NCBI RefSeq assembly: GCF_009936275.1 | Contig: NZ_AP019797.1 | Span: forward strand, 2,587,890 to 2,651,889 | Direction: 5' to 3' | Origin: Rhodothermus marinus | GTDB taxonomy: Bacteria; Bacteroidota; Rhodothermia; Rhodothermales; Rhodothermaceae | Length of the DNA stretch: 64,000 bases | Part shown: positions 18,325 through 26,760 of the stretch, one piece after another | Layout of the letters: each line of letters starts with the position of its first letter | Position numbering within the stretch: the stretch's first letter is position 1 | Translations under genes and position numbers: made by a program | The notes under the pieces: generated by a model | What the model saw: only the letters and a program-made list of their open reading frames with translations | What the model was told of the DNA's origin: nothing | Database searches by the model: none

Positions 18325-19104
18325 ATGGCGGTACGGATTCTGGACATCGACCTGGACTTCTTTCTCAACAAGGTGCAATTCTGGCCCGGTTTCGGGCGAC
18401 CGGTCGATCCTGAACTGCGGCCCTGGTCGCCCGAAGCGGTGCGCAACTTTCTGGAAAACCGCTGCGGTCTGCGGCGCGACCGGCCGCTGCCGGGATTGAT
18501 CGTGGACGAGCACCACGAGATCTTTTTCGACTGGCGGCGGCGCATTCAGGAGGGGTTGCTGCAACCGCCTTTCGAGGTGGTGCACATCGACGCGCACGCC
18601 GACCTGGGCTTCGGGGATGCAAGCGTGCCCTATGTGGTGACCGAACTGTTGAGTCTGCCGCCGGCCAAACGTGCCTTTCCGCGCGTGGGCGGCCGCGAAG
18701 GGCTGGGCCCCGGCAACTATTTGCTCTTTGCCATCGCCTGCCGCTGGATCAGCCGTCTGACCTACGTCTATCATCCGGGGCGCTACCCGGACCTTCCCGA
18801 ACGCATCGTGCAGCTGGACGCCCGCGGCGAGGGCAGCGTTCAGCTTCCCTGGTATGGCCCGCGTCCCCCCGAAGCGTTGCAGCAGCGCTGGCCAGACGAA
18901 CCGCTGGCCTGGGAGCCGTCGGTACCCTACCGCGAAGTGCCCGGCCCGACCTATCGCAACACCGAGGGCCCCTTCGACCTGCTCTACATTGCCCGCTCCC
19001 CCGCCTACACCCCCGCCGAAGCTGATCGGCTGCTGGAAATCTTCAGCGCGTATCTCCAAAGCCCCACCGTCTGCGCCTCCGTGCTATCAGGTCGGGCAGC
19101 CTGA
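18325..19104 (+). CDS. UPF0489 family protein
   Basis: A 259-residue protein with the UPF0489 (C5orf22-like) pattern: ILDIDLDFFLN at the N-terminus and VVHIDAHADLGFGD near residues 86-99. Asp and His residues in both motifs recall the metal site of the arginase/deacetylase fold. LLYIARSPAYTP near the C-terminus completes the pattern. The family has no established function that I know of; a metal-dependent hydrolase is an inference from the motif geometry. It ends 7 bp before the convergent ECF sigma gene with no obvious terminator between. Confidence 0.75.
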   Translation: MAVRILDIDLDFFLNKVQFWPGFGRPVDPELRPWSPEAVRNFLENRCGLRRDRPLPGLIVDEHHEIFFDWRRRIQEGLLQPPFEVVHIDAHADLGFGDASVPYVVTELLSLPPAKRAFPRVGGREGLGPGNYLLFAIACRWISRLTYVYHPGRYPDLPERIVQLDARGEGSVQLPWYGPRPPEALQQRWPDEPLAWEPSVPYREVPGPTYRNTEGPFDLLYIARSPAYTPAEADRLLEIFSAYLQSPTVCASVLSGRAA

Positions 19105-19111
19105 CCTGGCT

Positions 19112-19648
19112 TCAGGTCAATGGCTGCAGATACTGCGAGAGAAACCGGAGCGCACGTCCCATCTGCGTCTCAACGGTTTTTACCGAGATCCCCATCACCT
19201 CTGCGATCTCCCGGTACGACAGCCCGTGATAGCGACTCAGTAGAAAAATGGTGCGTCGTGTCTCCGGTAGCTGCGCCAGGGCCCGTTCAATGGCCGCTGT
19301 CAGTTCTGCGGCCTGAACGGCCTGTTCCGGCGAAGGACTCCAACGTGCAGCCTGCTCATGGAATTGTTCCAACCGGCGGCGTTTCATTTTCTGATGGGCC
19401 AGGTAATTCAAGGCCGCATTGCGAACGGATCGATAAAGATACAGGCGCGCCCGCTCGGTGTCGTCCCAGTCGATCTCTCGTTCCCAGGCCCGCACAAAAG
19501 CGCCCTGTACCAGATCTTCCACCTCATCCGGATCCTGCAGAAATCGTTGCGCAAAATCACACAGTTCGGCATAGTACTGCAAGAAAAACTGGCGAAAGAA
19601 CCGATAGCGGCTATGTGCAGGCTCCAGCGGCATACACGTCGCGCTCAA
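19112..19648 (-). CDS. ECF RNA polymerase sigma factor, Bacteroidota TonB/Sus type
   Basis: A 178-residue sigma-70 family protein. Region 2 is at about 25-95 (YYAELCDFAQRFL, DEVEDLVQGAFVRAWE, RLYLYRSVRNAALNYL). Region 4 follows at about 115-170 (IERALAQLPETRRTIFLL, GLSYREIAEVMGISVKTVETQM). Such sigmas normally sit beside a FecR anti-sigma and drive a SusC/TonB-receptor operon. Here it is the last gene of the minus-strand run that begins with FecR at 32726. An 85-bp gap separates it from the sugar transporter upstream, so an additional promoter is possible. The start may be 19648 or the internal ATG at 19633. Confidence 0.92.
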   Translation of the reverse strand: MSATCMPLEPAHSRYRFFRQFFLQYYAELCDFAQRFLQDPDEVEDLVQGAFVRAWEREIDWDDTERARLYLYRSVRNAALNYLAHQKMKRRRLEQFHEQAARWSPSPEQAVQAAELTAAIERALAQLPETRRTIFLLSRYHGLSYREIAEVMGISVKTVETQMGRALRFLSQYLQPLT

Positions 19649-19733
19649 CCCGTTTCGTTACAACAAGGTCCAGGCACCTTTCCCCGACCTCCGGAAAGCA
19701 TTGCTACATGGTTATGTGTTTGCCGGATAGCCT

Positions 19734-20993
19734 TCACAGGATCGTCTCGTCTTTTTGCCAGATCGTCTTGTTGGGGATGAGCGGGCGTGCCCAGAAGCTC
19801 ACGCTCAGGATGTAGCCGAACGTCAGGTACAGGAAGCACAGCCCACCCCGCAAGCCTAGCAGGTCGCCCAGCGTCCCGATGATCAGAGGCACGATGGCGC
19901 CTCCGGCAATGCCCGTCACCAGAATGCCCGAAAACGCCCCGTGGTGCGCCTCCACCGAGTTCAGCGCCAGCGAAAACACCACCGGCCACATCACCGACGC
20001 GAACAATCCGATCAGCGGAAACGCCCAGCGGGCCACCGGACCCGGACCAAAGAGCGCGGCCGTCAGGCAAACCAGCGCCGCCAGCGTGAAAAGCCGCAAC
20101 ACGATCCGGCTGTCGAGCAACTTCAGCAGCACCAGCCCCAACAGCGTCCCGACCGTCATCAAACCCCAGAACGAGGAGACCGCTCGTGCGCCGACTGTCT
20201 GCGGATCGTAGCCGTGGTAGCGCGCCAGAAACTCCGAAATCCAGTTGGCCACGCCCTGCTCCGAGCCCACGTAGGCAAAAATGCCCAGGAAAAACAGCCA
20301 GACGATCGGTTTGCGCAAAAGCTCCCGGTAGATCGCCAGCGTGCCGGCCTGTTCTTCGGCCGTGCGCTCCACGCGCGGAAGTCGCACCAGCGCCATCACA
20401 CCTACCATCCCCAGCGAGACGACCGCAAAAAGCCAGTACAGCGAAATCCAGGGCAGCTCGGGCGGCACCAGCCGATCCAGCAGCGCCAGCCAGAACGCTT
20501 CGGGCGGCTCCGGACGGCTCAGGTTCAGCACCAGATACGAATAGACCAGCGGGCTCAGAAACGAGGCCAGGCCGAAGCAGAGCTGCCCCAGCGTCGAGTT
20601 GAAGGCAAAGTGCTCCTCGCCGCCGGCCACGCGCAGCAGCGGGTTGATCGCCACCTGCAGAAAGGCCATGCCCGAGCCAATCAGAAACAGCGAGCCGACG
20701 GCCACCAGATAGTTCGGAAACAGCGCCAGCAATTGCGCACCCAGGTAGGCCACGCCGAAAGCCCCCACCAGCACAGGCTTTTCACCCACGCGCTCGATCA
20801 GAAACCCCGCCGGAATGGAAAACACGCCGTAGGCGATGAAAAACGCAAACGGCAACAGCGCCGCCAGCGTCAGGCTCAGCCCGAAGTCGTCGATGATCTC
20901 GGGAATGAGCGGTCCGATGATGTTCGTCAGAAACGAAATGACGAAAAACGTAAAGAGAATCAGGCCCACCAGGGCGTAGCTGCGCTGTCGCAT
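19734..20993 (-). CDS. FHS-family sugar:proton symporter (FucP/NagP-like MFS)
   Basis: A 419-residue inner-membrane protein with about 12 transmembrane helices. The early segment FLTNIIGPLIPEI, the loop GFLIERVGEKPVL and the helix GSGMAFLQVAINPLLR resemble the fucose/N-acetylglucosamine/glucose subfamily of the major facilitator superfamily. It is 3 bp downstream of nagB, which points to an amino sugar as cargo. The exact substrate is inferred from context, not visible in the sequence. Confidence 0.88.
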   Translation of the reverse strand: MRQRSYALVGLILFTFFVISFLTNIIGPLIPEIIDDFGLSLTLAALLPFAFFIAYGVFSIPAGFLIERVGEKPVLVGAFGVAYLGAQLLALFPNYLVAVGSLFLIGSGMAFLQVAINPLLRVAGGEEHFAFNSTLGQLCFGLASFLSPLVYSYLVLNLSRPEPPEAFWLALLDRLVPPELPWISLYWLFAVVSLGMVGVMALVRLPRVERTAEEQAGTLAIYRELLRKPIVWLFFLGIFAYVGSEQGVANWISEFLARYHGYDPQTVGARAVSSFWGLMTVGTLLGLVLLKLLDSRIVLRLFTLAALVCLTAALFGPGPVARWAFPLIGLFASVMWPVVFSLALNSVEAHHGAFSGILVTGIAGGAIVPLIIGTLGDLLGLRGGLCFLYLTFGYILSVSFWARPLIPNKTIWQKDETIL

Positions 20994-20996
20994 GGC

Positions 20997-21767
20997 TCAG
21001 TGCACGTCGAAGGGTTCCGAGATGCCGTCGTGGTGGTTGTACTCCAGCTCCGAGGCCGCCTCTTCGTCGAGCAGCACGTGCGCGTAGCGGTGCAGTTGCA
21101 CGATCGTGGCCGGCACCATCGCCGAAATCGGCCCTTCGAGCATCGCCCGCACCGCGCGCGCTTTGGCCCGTCCGCTGGCCAGCAGCAACAGCCGCCGTGC
21201 CTCCATGATCGTTCCGATGCCTATCGTGATCGCATGGCGGGGCACCGCCTCTTCACTCCCGAAAAAGCGCGCGTTGGCCTTAAGCGTGGCCCGCGAGAGC
21301 GTCTTGATGCGTGTGCGTGAGCCCAGCGACGAGCCCGGCTCGTTGAAGGCCAGGTGGCCGTTGGGACCGATACCCAGAATCTGCAGGTCGATGCCGCCCG
21401 CGCGCCGGATCTGCTCCTCGTACCAGTCGCAGTGCGCCTCGACGTCGTCGACCATCCCGTTGGGAAGGTGCACGTTCGAGGGGTTGATGTTGATGTGTTT
21501 GAAGAGGTTTTCCCACATGAAGTAGTGATAGCTCTGGGGGTGGGAGGGCGGCAGGCCCACGTATTCGTCGAGGTTGAAGGTGACGACCTTGGAGAAGTCG
21601 AGCTGGCCGCGGCGGTAGCCTTCGACGAGGCGGCGGTAGAGGCCCAGCGGTGTGCTGCCGGTGGCGAAGCCCAGTACGCAGTTGGGTTTGCGGCGGATGA
21701 GCGTGGCGACGAGCTCGTAGGCGCGTTCGCTCAATGCCTCGTAGTCCGTAAAAATCTCAACCAGCAT
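20997..21767 (-). CDS. nagB: Glucosamine-6-phosphate deaminase NagB
   Basis: NagB converts glucosamine-6-phosphate to fructose-6-phosphate and ammonia, linking amino sugars to glycolysis. The 256-residue protein has FATGSTPLGLYRRL (phosphate binding), VTFNLDEYVGL with the catalytic Asp, GIGPNGHLAFNEPGSSL with the His that opens the ring, and a C-terminal LEYNHHDG. It lies inside the Sus-like operon, 27 bp after the DASS transporter and 3 bp before the sugar symporter. No nagA is seen; the secreted PIG-L deacetylase may take that deacetylating role. Confidence 0.95.
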   Translation of the reverse strand: MLVEIFTDYEALSERAYELVATLIRRKPNCVLGFATGSTPLGLYRRLVEGYRRGQLDFSKVVTFNLDEYVGLPPSHPQSYHYFMWENLFKHININPSNVHLPNGMVDDVEAHCDWYEEQIRRAGGIDLQILGIGPNGHLAFNEPGSSLGSRTRIKTLSRATLKANARFFGSEEAVPRHAITIGIGTIMEARRLLLLASGRAKARAVRAMLEGPISAMVPATIVQLHRYAHVLLDEEAASELEYNHHDGISEPFDVH

Positions 21768-21794
21768 TCTCTCTGTGTTGTTGCGTTATAACAT

Positions 21795-23255
21795 TCAGGG
21801 TTGAGCCCATGTCGGGAGGCGCCCCACCTCTACTCCCAGCGTGAACGGGAGCAGGAGGAAAGCCAGAGCAGTCAGGAGCAGAATAAACAACAGATTCAAC
21901 CAGAAGCCTGCACGCGCCATCTCTGCCATGGTAATTCGCCCGGTGCTGTACACCACGGCGTTGGGCGGGGTAGCCACGGGCAACATGAACGCACAGCTGG
22001 CGCCCAGCGTAGCCGGAATCGCCAGCAGCAGGGGATTTTGCCCCAGTCCCACGGCTGCCGAGGCCAGCACCGGTAGAAAAGCGGCGGCTACCGCCGTATT
22101 GCTGGTGATTTCGGTCAGAAAGACGATGGTGCCGGTCGCCAGCAGCACGATCAAAAGCGGCGGCCATCCGGCCAGCCCACCCACCTGCTGGCCGATCCAG
22201 CGCGCCAGCCCCGTATCGGTGATCGCGTCGGCCATGCTGAGGCCACCGCCAAAGAGCAGCAGGATGCCCCAGGGCAGATGTCGGGCCGACTCCCAGTCGA
22301 GCAACCGCCGCCCCTGCCCGGCTGGTAGCAGAAACAGCATCAGCGCCGCCCCTATGGCGATGCCCGCATCCGAAAGCCCCGGCACCCATCGGCTCAGCAG
22401 CGGACGCACGATCCACAGCAGCGCCGTCACGGCAAAGACCCAGGCCACGCGGCGCTCGGCCGGCTGCACAGGTCCCAGTGCCGACAGTTCCGCCTGAATC
22501 AGCCCTATGGCTTCGACCCGAAGCCGCCGTCCTTCCGGGAACAGAACAAAGATCAGCAACAGGTAGGTCAGCAACAGACCTATCGCCACGATCGGCAGTC
22601 CCAGCGGCAGCCAGGCCGCAAAGCTCAGCTCATAACCGTAGGTCTCGCTCAGGAAGCCCGCCAGCAGCGCATTGGGCGGCGTCCCGATGAGCGTGCCCAT
22701 GCCGCCGATGTTGCAGCCGTAGGCAATGCCAAGCACCAGCGCCGCCTCAAAGGCCCGAAGCGCCGGCTGCCCGGCCACCCGCTCCTCCAGCAGTTCCAGC
22801 ACCGAGAGCGCAATCGGCAACATCATCAGCGCCGTGGCCGTGTTGCTGACCCACAGGCTCAGAAACGCCCCGGCCAGCAGAAAGCCCAGCACCAGCCGGA
22901 CCGGCCGCGTTCCAATGCGCCGGATGATGTGCAGCGCCAGCCGTCGGTGCAACCGCCAGCGCTGCATGGCCTGTGCCAGGAGGAATCCTCCCATAAACAG
23001 AAAGATGATGGGATGGGCATAGGGGGCCGTCGCTTCGCCAATCGAACGCACGCCCAGCACCGGAAACAGCACGATCGGCAAAAGCGCCGTGGCCGGAATC
23101 GGAAGGGCCTCCGTAATCCACCAGACGGCCATCCAGAGACTGACGGCTCCGGCATGCCAGGCCTCCGGGGAAAGCGCCGCCGGTTTCGGCCCCAGCCAGA
23201 AACTCAGAAAAACCAGCGGTCCCAGCACCAGTCCCAGACGCTGCCTGCGTGTCAT
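21795..23255 (-). CDS. DASS (SLC13) sodium-coupled anion transporter
   Basis: A 486-residue membrane protein of the divalent anion:sodium symporter family, which moves dicarboxylates, sulfate or related anions. It has about 11 helices and the two SNT signatures of the substrate site (LSLWVSNTATALMMLP and LTEITSNTAVAAAFLP), plus NIGGMGTLIGTPPNALLAG. Its start overlaps the end of the lyase-like gene by 4 bp (ATGA), so it belongs to the same operon. An acidic sugar product or sulfate from the polysaccharide would fit as cargo, but that is inference. Confidence 0.9.
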   Translation of the reverse strand: MTRRQRLGLVLGPLVFLSFWLGPKPAALSPEAWHAGAVSLWMAVWWITEALPIPATALLPIVLFPVLGVRSIGEATAPYAHPIIFLFMGGFLLAQAMQRWRLHRRLALHIIRRIGTRPVRLVLGFLLAGAFLSLWVSNTATALMMLPIALSVLELLEERVAGQPALRAFEAALVLGIAYGCNIGGMGTLIGTPPNALLAGFLSETYGYELSFAAWLPLGLPIVAIGLLLTYLLLIFVLFPEGRRLRVEAIGLIQAELSALGPVQPAERRVAWVFAVTALLWIVRPLLSRWVPGLSDAGIAIGAALMLFLLPAGQGRRLLDWESARHLPWGILLLFGGGLSMADAITDTGLARWIGQQVGGLAGWPPLLIVLLATGTIVFLTEITSNTAVAAAFLPVLASAAVGLGQNPLLLAIPATLGASCAFMLPVATPPNAVVYSTGRITMAEMARAGFWLNLLFILLLTALAFLLLPFTLGVEVGRLPTWAQP

Positions 23256-25879
23256 GGTTGTGTCGGGGTATGCTCCAGCCAGTATAACAACCAGGGCACA
23301 TTATAGGCATGCGTCCAGCCAAAGACACGCAGGCCGTTGGTGATCTTCCAGATGGCCGGCCGCCCGGTTGTGCTCTCGGGCAGGTGGCTGACCGCTTCGA
23401 GCGCCTCGGCCAGTTGCCGCTGGGTCATGCGCGCAAACGCATCCTCCGGCAACGCATCGGTCTTGAGCACCTCGGCCCGCCGCAGGGCTTCCTCCAGAAA
23501 GCTTTTCTCGCCGGTAAACTCGTAGCCCACCAGCAGGCTGTGAATGCTCGAAAGGTACGACTCCATCTCGTGGTTGAGCGGCGGCACGTCGCGCACGTAG
23601 CGAGCGTGCCGGATGAGCGCCTGTCGCACCCGGGAATCGCCCGTCAGCTGCCAGTAGCGGTAGAGCCCGTGCGAGGCGTACACCTGAGCGTAGCCGTAGC
23701 GATCCACCACCAGATTGCCTCCCTGCTCCTCCTGCAGCTGCAGCATGAGCCGCACGCGATCGCGCAGCTCGGCCTCGTACCGGGGGTCTTTGGTGGCGTC
23801 CCAGAGTTCGGCCAGGTTCCAGACCGACAGATACAGCCGCCGCCCCCGCAGGTCGTGCTCGCCCCAGATGCGCTTCAGGTAGGTCTCGCCGGTCAGCCGC
23901 GCCACGTCCAGCCCTCGATGGTAACCGGCCAGGTAATAGGCCGCCAGCCATCCGGGGAGCCACACATGCGCGCTGAGCAGCGCCGTCCAGTGCTGGCGGG
24001 CATGACGTCGTCCAATGCCCAGGTACGGCGTGCCCTTCGGCTGCTTTCGATAGCGCCAGTAGTCCAGAGCGCTGTTCGTCTCGCCGTGATAGACCGGATC
24101 GGCCGGCCAGTGGACGTTGTCCACGTCCATCGTATGGCGGCTGGCCGCCTCGGCCGTCAGATAGGCCGCGCGGGAACCCGTCCGCATAAAATGCAGCCAC
24201 CACATGAAGTCCACGGCCGGCTCGTTGTTGTTCCACATGAACCAGTCGTCCCGGAAGTAATAGGTCAGGCCGTCGCCGAAGTCGAACATGCCGTACCAGG
24301 GCTCCCAGTGCTGGTTGAAGCGCCACCAGGCGAACTTATAGGTCAGACCGCGTTCGAATTCCGGAAAGCGTTCAGACGCCGGCGCAAAGCGGCCGTACAC
24401 CAGACTTCCGGCATACCAGGAAGGATCGGCATGCGCCACGGGTGGATCGAGCACGTAGCCAAGCACCTGCCGCACGGAATCGGCAGGTACCGTGAGGCCA
24501 TGGAAAAACAGCACCAGCTCGGTCGTCTTGGTCAGCCCCTGGGCGAAGTTGCCCAGCATCTCCCCATCGAACTCTTCGGCCGACCAGCGGGCAAACTGCA
24601 TGGGTTCGACCGTCGGCGGCCACAGATAAGCGGTCAGGCGCGCTGTCGAGCCTTCGAGCGCCTTCGGGTACTCCTCGAAGAAAAAGCGGATGCCCCAGGC
24701 GATGCCGCCACGCGGGCCGCGCAGGTCCAGCCACCCCGCCGCACGCGCCACCGAACGGTCCAGACCGCTGAGCTGTGCCGTAAATCCTTCCAGGCGCAGG
24801 TCCGGTGTGCTGTTGGGAAGCGGCGGCATGCGCGTAGGGTCCGGTCCGTTCTGCAGCACACGGCACACCGGGGCGGGCGTGCTCTCCTGCAGTTGCTCCG
24901 GGCCGCGTTGCCACCAGGGTCCTTCGAAGTAGCCGGTCACGCAGCGCAGTGGCTCGCCCACGTGCGGCACAAGCGCCAGCCCGGCCCCGGCAATCCGGTC
25001 GTCCGGCTGCGTCCAGCCCGGATCGCCCCGGAGCTGCTGCTCGTCCAGGATGCTGTCGGCCGACGTGGCAATCAGCGCATACTGGCCGGGAAGACGCCGG
25101 TGTTTGTCCGGATTGCCCGTATAGGTGATCGTGTGCAGCAGGCGCACGTAGGACTGCCCGGCATAGGCGTGCAGGTAGGTAACGAACGGCGACGGGTTGT
25201 TGTCCGGCCGGTGGTAGCGGTATTCGCCTTCGATCTTCAGCACGGCATGGAGCGGGCCGGTCCCCCGTGCCTTCGTGATGCGAAGGATGACCGCCTCGGA
25301 GCTGTCCGGCCCCAGATCGTCGAGCAGATCCAGAAACGAGCCGCGCCCTTCGGGGCCCGTGGCGATCCGATCGTCTTCTTCGAAGCCGTCGCCCTCGGCG
25401 TCGAGCCAGACTTCTTTCAGAAAACCGCCCGAACCTTTCGCCACCACGAAGCGCAGCGGACCGGTCGTCACTTCGGCCCCGCCTCCTTCCCGCTGATTGT
25501 TGACCACGGTCACACGCGGCGTAAAAAGCAGCGTGCGTCGGACTTCCGGCCCGTACACCAGCCGGTACTGCGCCTCGCTTCCCGCAAAGAAAAAGACCCA
25601 GATCCACTTGAGGCTGCTGTCGGCCGGCTCCCAGGTGGTGACCTCGGTCACCTGCGAGGGGACTTCGCGTCCGGCCATATCTTCCAGGCGGACATGGTCC
25701 GGGCTGTAGAGCGCACCCCGTGGAAAAGGCAACCCCACCAGCACGGGTGCGCCAGGCCGCGGCTCCTCCAGGTGGAGCGTCAGATGCGCTGCGGATTGTG
25801 CCTGGGCCAGTTCTCCGGCCCATGCGAATAGCACAAACCAGAACAACCAGCCTGTTACAGAACCGAAAAAGCGAGGCAT
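23252..25879 (-). CDS. Secreted exo-rhamnogalacturonan-lyase-like (PcRGLX/YetA-like) protein
   Basis: An 875-residue exported protein (signal peptide about 1-27, ending AQA). The N-terminal beta domain (VGLPFPRGALY, VRLEDMAGREVPSQV, SLKWIWVFFF) matches the PcRGLX/YetA-like pattern I associate with the exo-acting lyase family PL26. The central domain includes LLHTITYTGNPDKHR. The C-terminal half is rich in aromatic residues and helices (FDFGDGLTYYFRDDWFMWNNNE, given here only as a region near 535-560; HTMDVDNVHWPADPVYHG; SSIHSLLVGYEFTGE), consistent with an alpha/alpha toroid. It is the only polysaccharide-cleaving candidate in the locus, between the deacetylase and the DASS transporter. The bond it cuts is unknown. 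Confidence 0.75.
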   Translation of the reverse strand: MPRFFGSVTGWLFWFVLFAWAGELAQAQSAAHLTLHLEEPRPGAPVLVGLPFPRGALYSPDHVRLEDMAGREVPSQVTEVTTWEPADSSLKWIWVFFFAGSEAQYRLVYGPEVRRTLLFTPRVTVVNNQREGGGAEVTTGPLRFVVAKGSGGFLKEVWLDAEGDGFEEDDRIATGPEGRGSFLDLLDDLGPDSSEAVILRITKARGTGPLHAVLKIEGEYRYHRPDNNPSPFVTYLHAYAGQSYVRLLHTITYTGNPDKHRRLPGQYALIATSADSILDEQQLRGDPGWTQPDDRIAGAGLALVPHVGEPLRCVTGYFEGPWWQRGPEQLQESTPAPVCRVLQNGPDPTRMPPLPNSTPDLRLEGFTAQLSGLDRSVARAAGWLDLRGPRGGIAWGIRFFFEEYPKALEGSTARLTAYLWPPTVEPMQFARWSAEEFDGEMLGNFAQGLTKTTELVLFFHGLTVPADSVRQVLGYVLDPPVAHADPSWYAGSLVYGRFAPASERFPEFERGLTYKFAWWRFNQHWEPWYGMFDFGDGLTYYFRDDWFMWNNNEPAVDFMWWLHFMRTGSRAAYLTAEAASRHTMDVDNVHWPADPVYHGETNSALDYWRYRKQPKGTPYLGIGRRHARQHWTALLSAHVWLPGWLAAYYLAGYHRGLDVARLTGETYLKRIWGEHDLRGRRLYLSVWNLAELWDATKDPRYEAELRDRVRLMLQLQEEQGGNLVVDRYGYAQVYASHGLYRYWQLTGDSRVRQALIRHARYVRDVPPLNHEMESYLSSIHSLLVGYEFTGEKSFLEEALRRAEVLKTDALPEDAFARMTQRQLAEALEAVSHLPESTTGRPAIWKITNGLRVFGWTHAYNVPWLLYWLEHTPTQP

Positions 25880-25894
25880 ATCAGCAAGCTCCTG

Positions 25895-26740
25895 TCATCG
25901 TCCGATTCCATCTGGAATGCCCCGGTAGTAGCGGAAGCACTCTACGGCGCGCCCGTCCTGATAGCGGATGCGTCGCCGGATGCGCTGCTCCATTTCCTGA
26001 AAGGCTTCCGGCGAAAGGGTCTCGGTGTACTTGTACCAGGCCGAGCTGAACTGGCTGATATACTGCGTGCCCGCCCGCACCTTCCGTTCGACGTAATCGT
26101 GGATGTCCACGCACACGTTCTGGTCCTCGGGCTCGTTGTCGAAAAAGAGGTATTCCTGAATCCAGTGGGCCTCCAGGCCGTCGTAGATGAGATGGCTTTC
26201 GAACAGGAGAGGCCACTCGGCGGCACGTGCCGCATCGACGGCCAGAAGCGACGCCGCTCGGTGGTCCGACTTGTGCCAGCGCTGCTCGCCCTTGCCCGGA
26301 TCGAATGCGAACAGCACATCGGGCTTCAGTTTACGGATGTAGTACACGACCCGTCGAATGAGTTCTTCCCGATGGTTGGTCGCATAATATTCGAGCCGTC
26401 CATCGTCATAGCCCAGGTTAATGTAGTGATCGGCCGGAATCCCGAGCACAGCCAGCGCATTGATCTCCTCCTGCTTGCGAATCCGGGCCAGTTGCGTGCG
26501 GGAAAGCGTGGTATCCTTGGTGCCCACGTTACCCATCGTCAGCAACAGCACATACACTTCGTTACCCTGCGCGGCCAGCCGGGCCAGCGTCCCGTGCGCA
26601 TAGGAGTCGTCATCGGGGTGGGCTCCGATGAGCAGGATGGTTTTTCCCTGCCACTGTTCTACGGGCACTTCGGGCTGACTCCAGGCCACCTGGGCACCAA
26701 ACAGCAGGGCCACCAGGCCCCAACGAGCATAGCGTACCAT
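25895..26740 (-). CDS. Secreted PIG-L/LmbE-family deacetylase
   Basis: A 281-residue zinc-dependent N-deacetylase-like protein. The signal peptide spans about 1-21 (cut near VAWS). The zinc motif AHPDDDSYAHGTLARL follows at about 36-52, and the distal metal His is in WHKSDHRAAS. The family removes acetyl groups from GlcNAc-type substrates. A strong ribosome-binding site (GGAGGA about 10 bases upstream) is visible, unusual in this window. Operon position between SusD and the lyase-like gene, with nagB downstream, supports action on an N-acetylated sugar outside the cytoplasm. The actual substrate is inference. Confidence 0.88.
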   Translation of the reverse strand: MVRYARWGLVALLFGAQVAWSQPEVPVEQWQGKTILLIGAHPDDDSYAHGTLARLAAQGNEVYVLLLTMGNVGTKDTTLSRTQLARIRKQEEINALAVLGIPADHYINLGYDDGRLEYYATNHREELIRRVVYYIRKLKPDVLFAFDPGKGEQRWHKSDHRAASLLAVDAARAAEWPLLFESHLIYDGLEAHWIQEYLFFDNEPEDQNVCVDIHDYVERKVRAGTQYISQFSSAWYKYTETLSPEAFQEMEQRIRRRIRYQDGRAVECFRYYRGIPDGIGR

Positions 26741-26760
26741 GTCGACGATCCTCCTCCGGG

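Noticed and set aside
23309-25831. 840-codon open frame on the plus strand
   Set aside because: Antisense to the exported lyase-like gene, with no signal, domain or start context. It is kept open only by codon bias.
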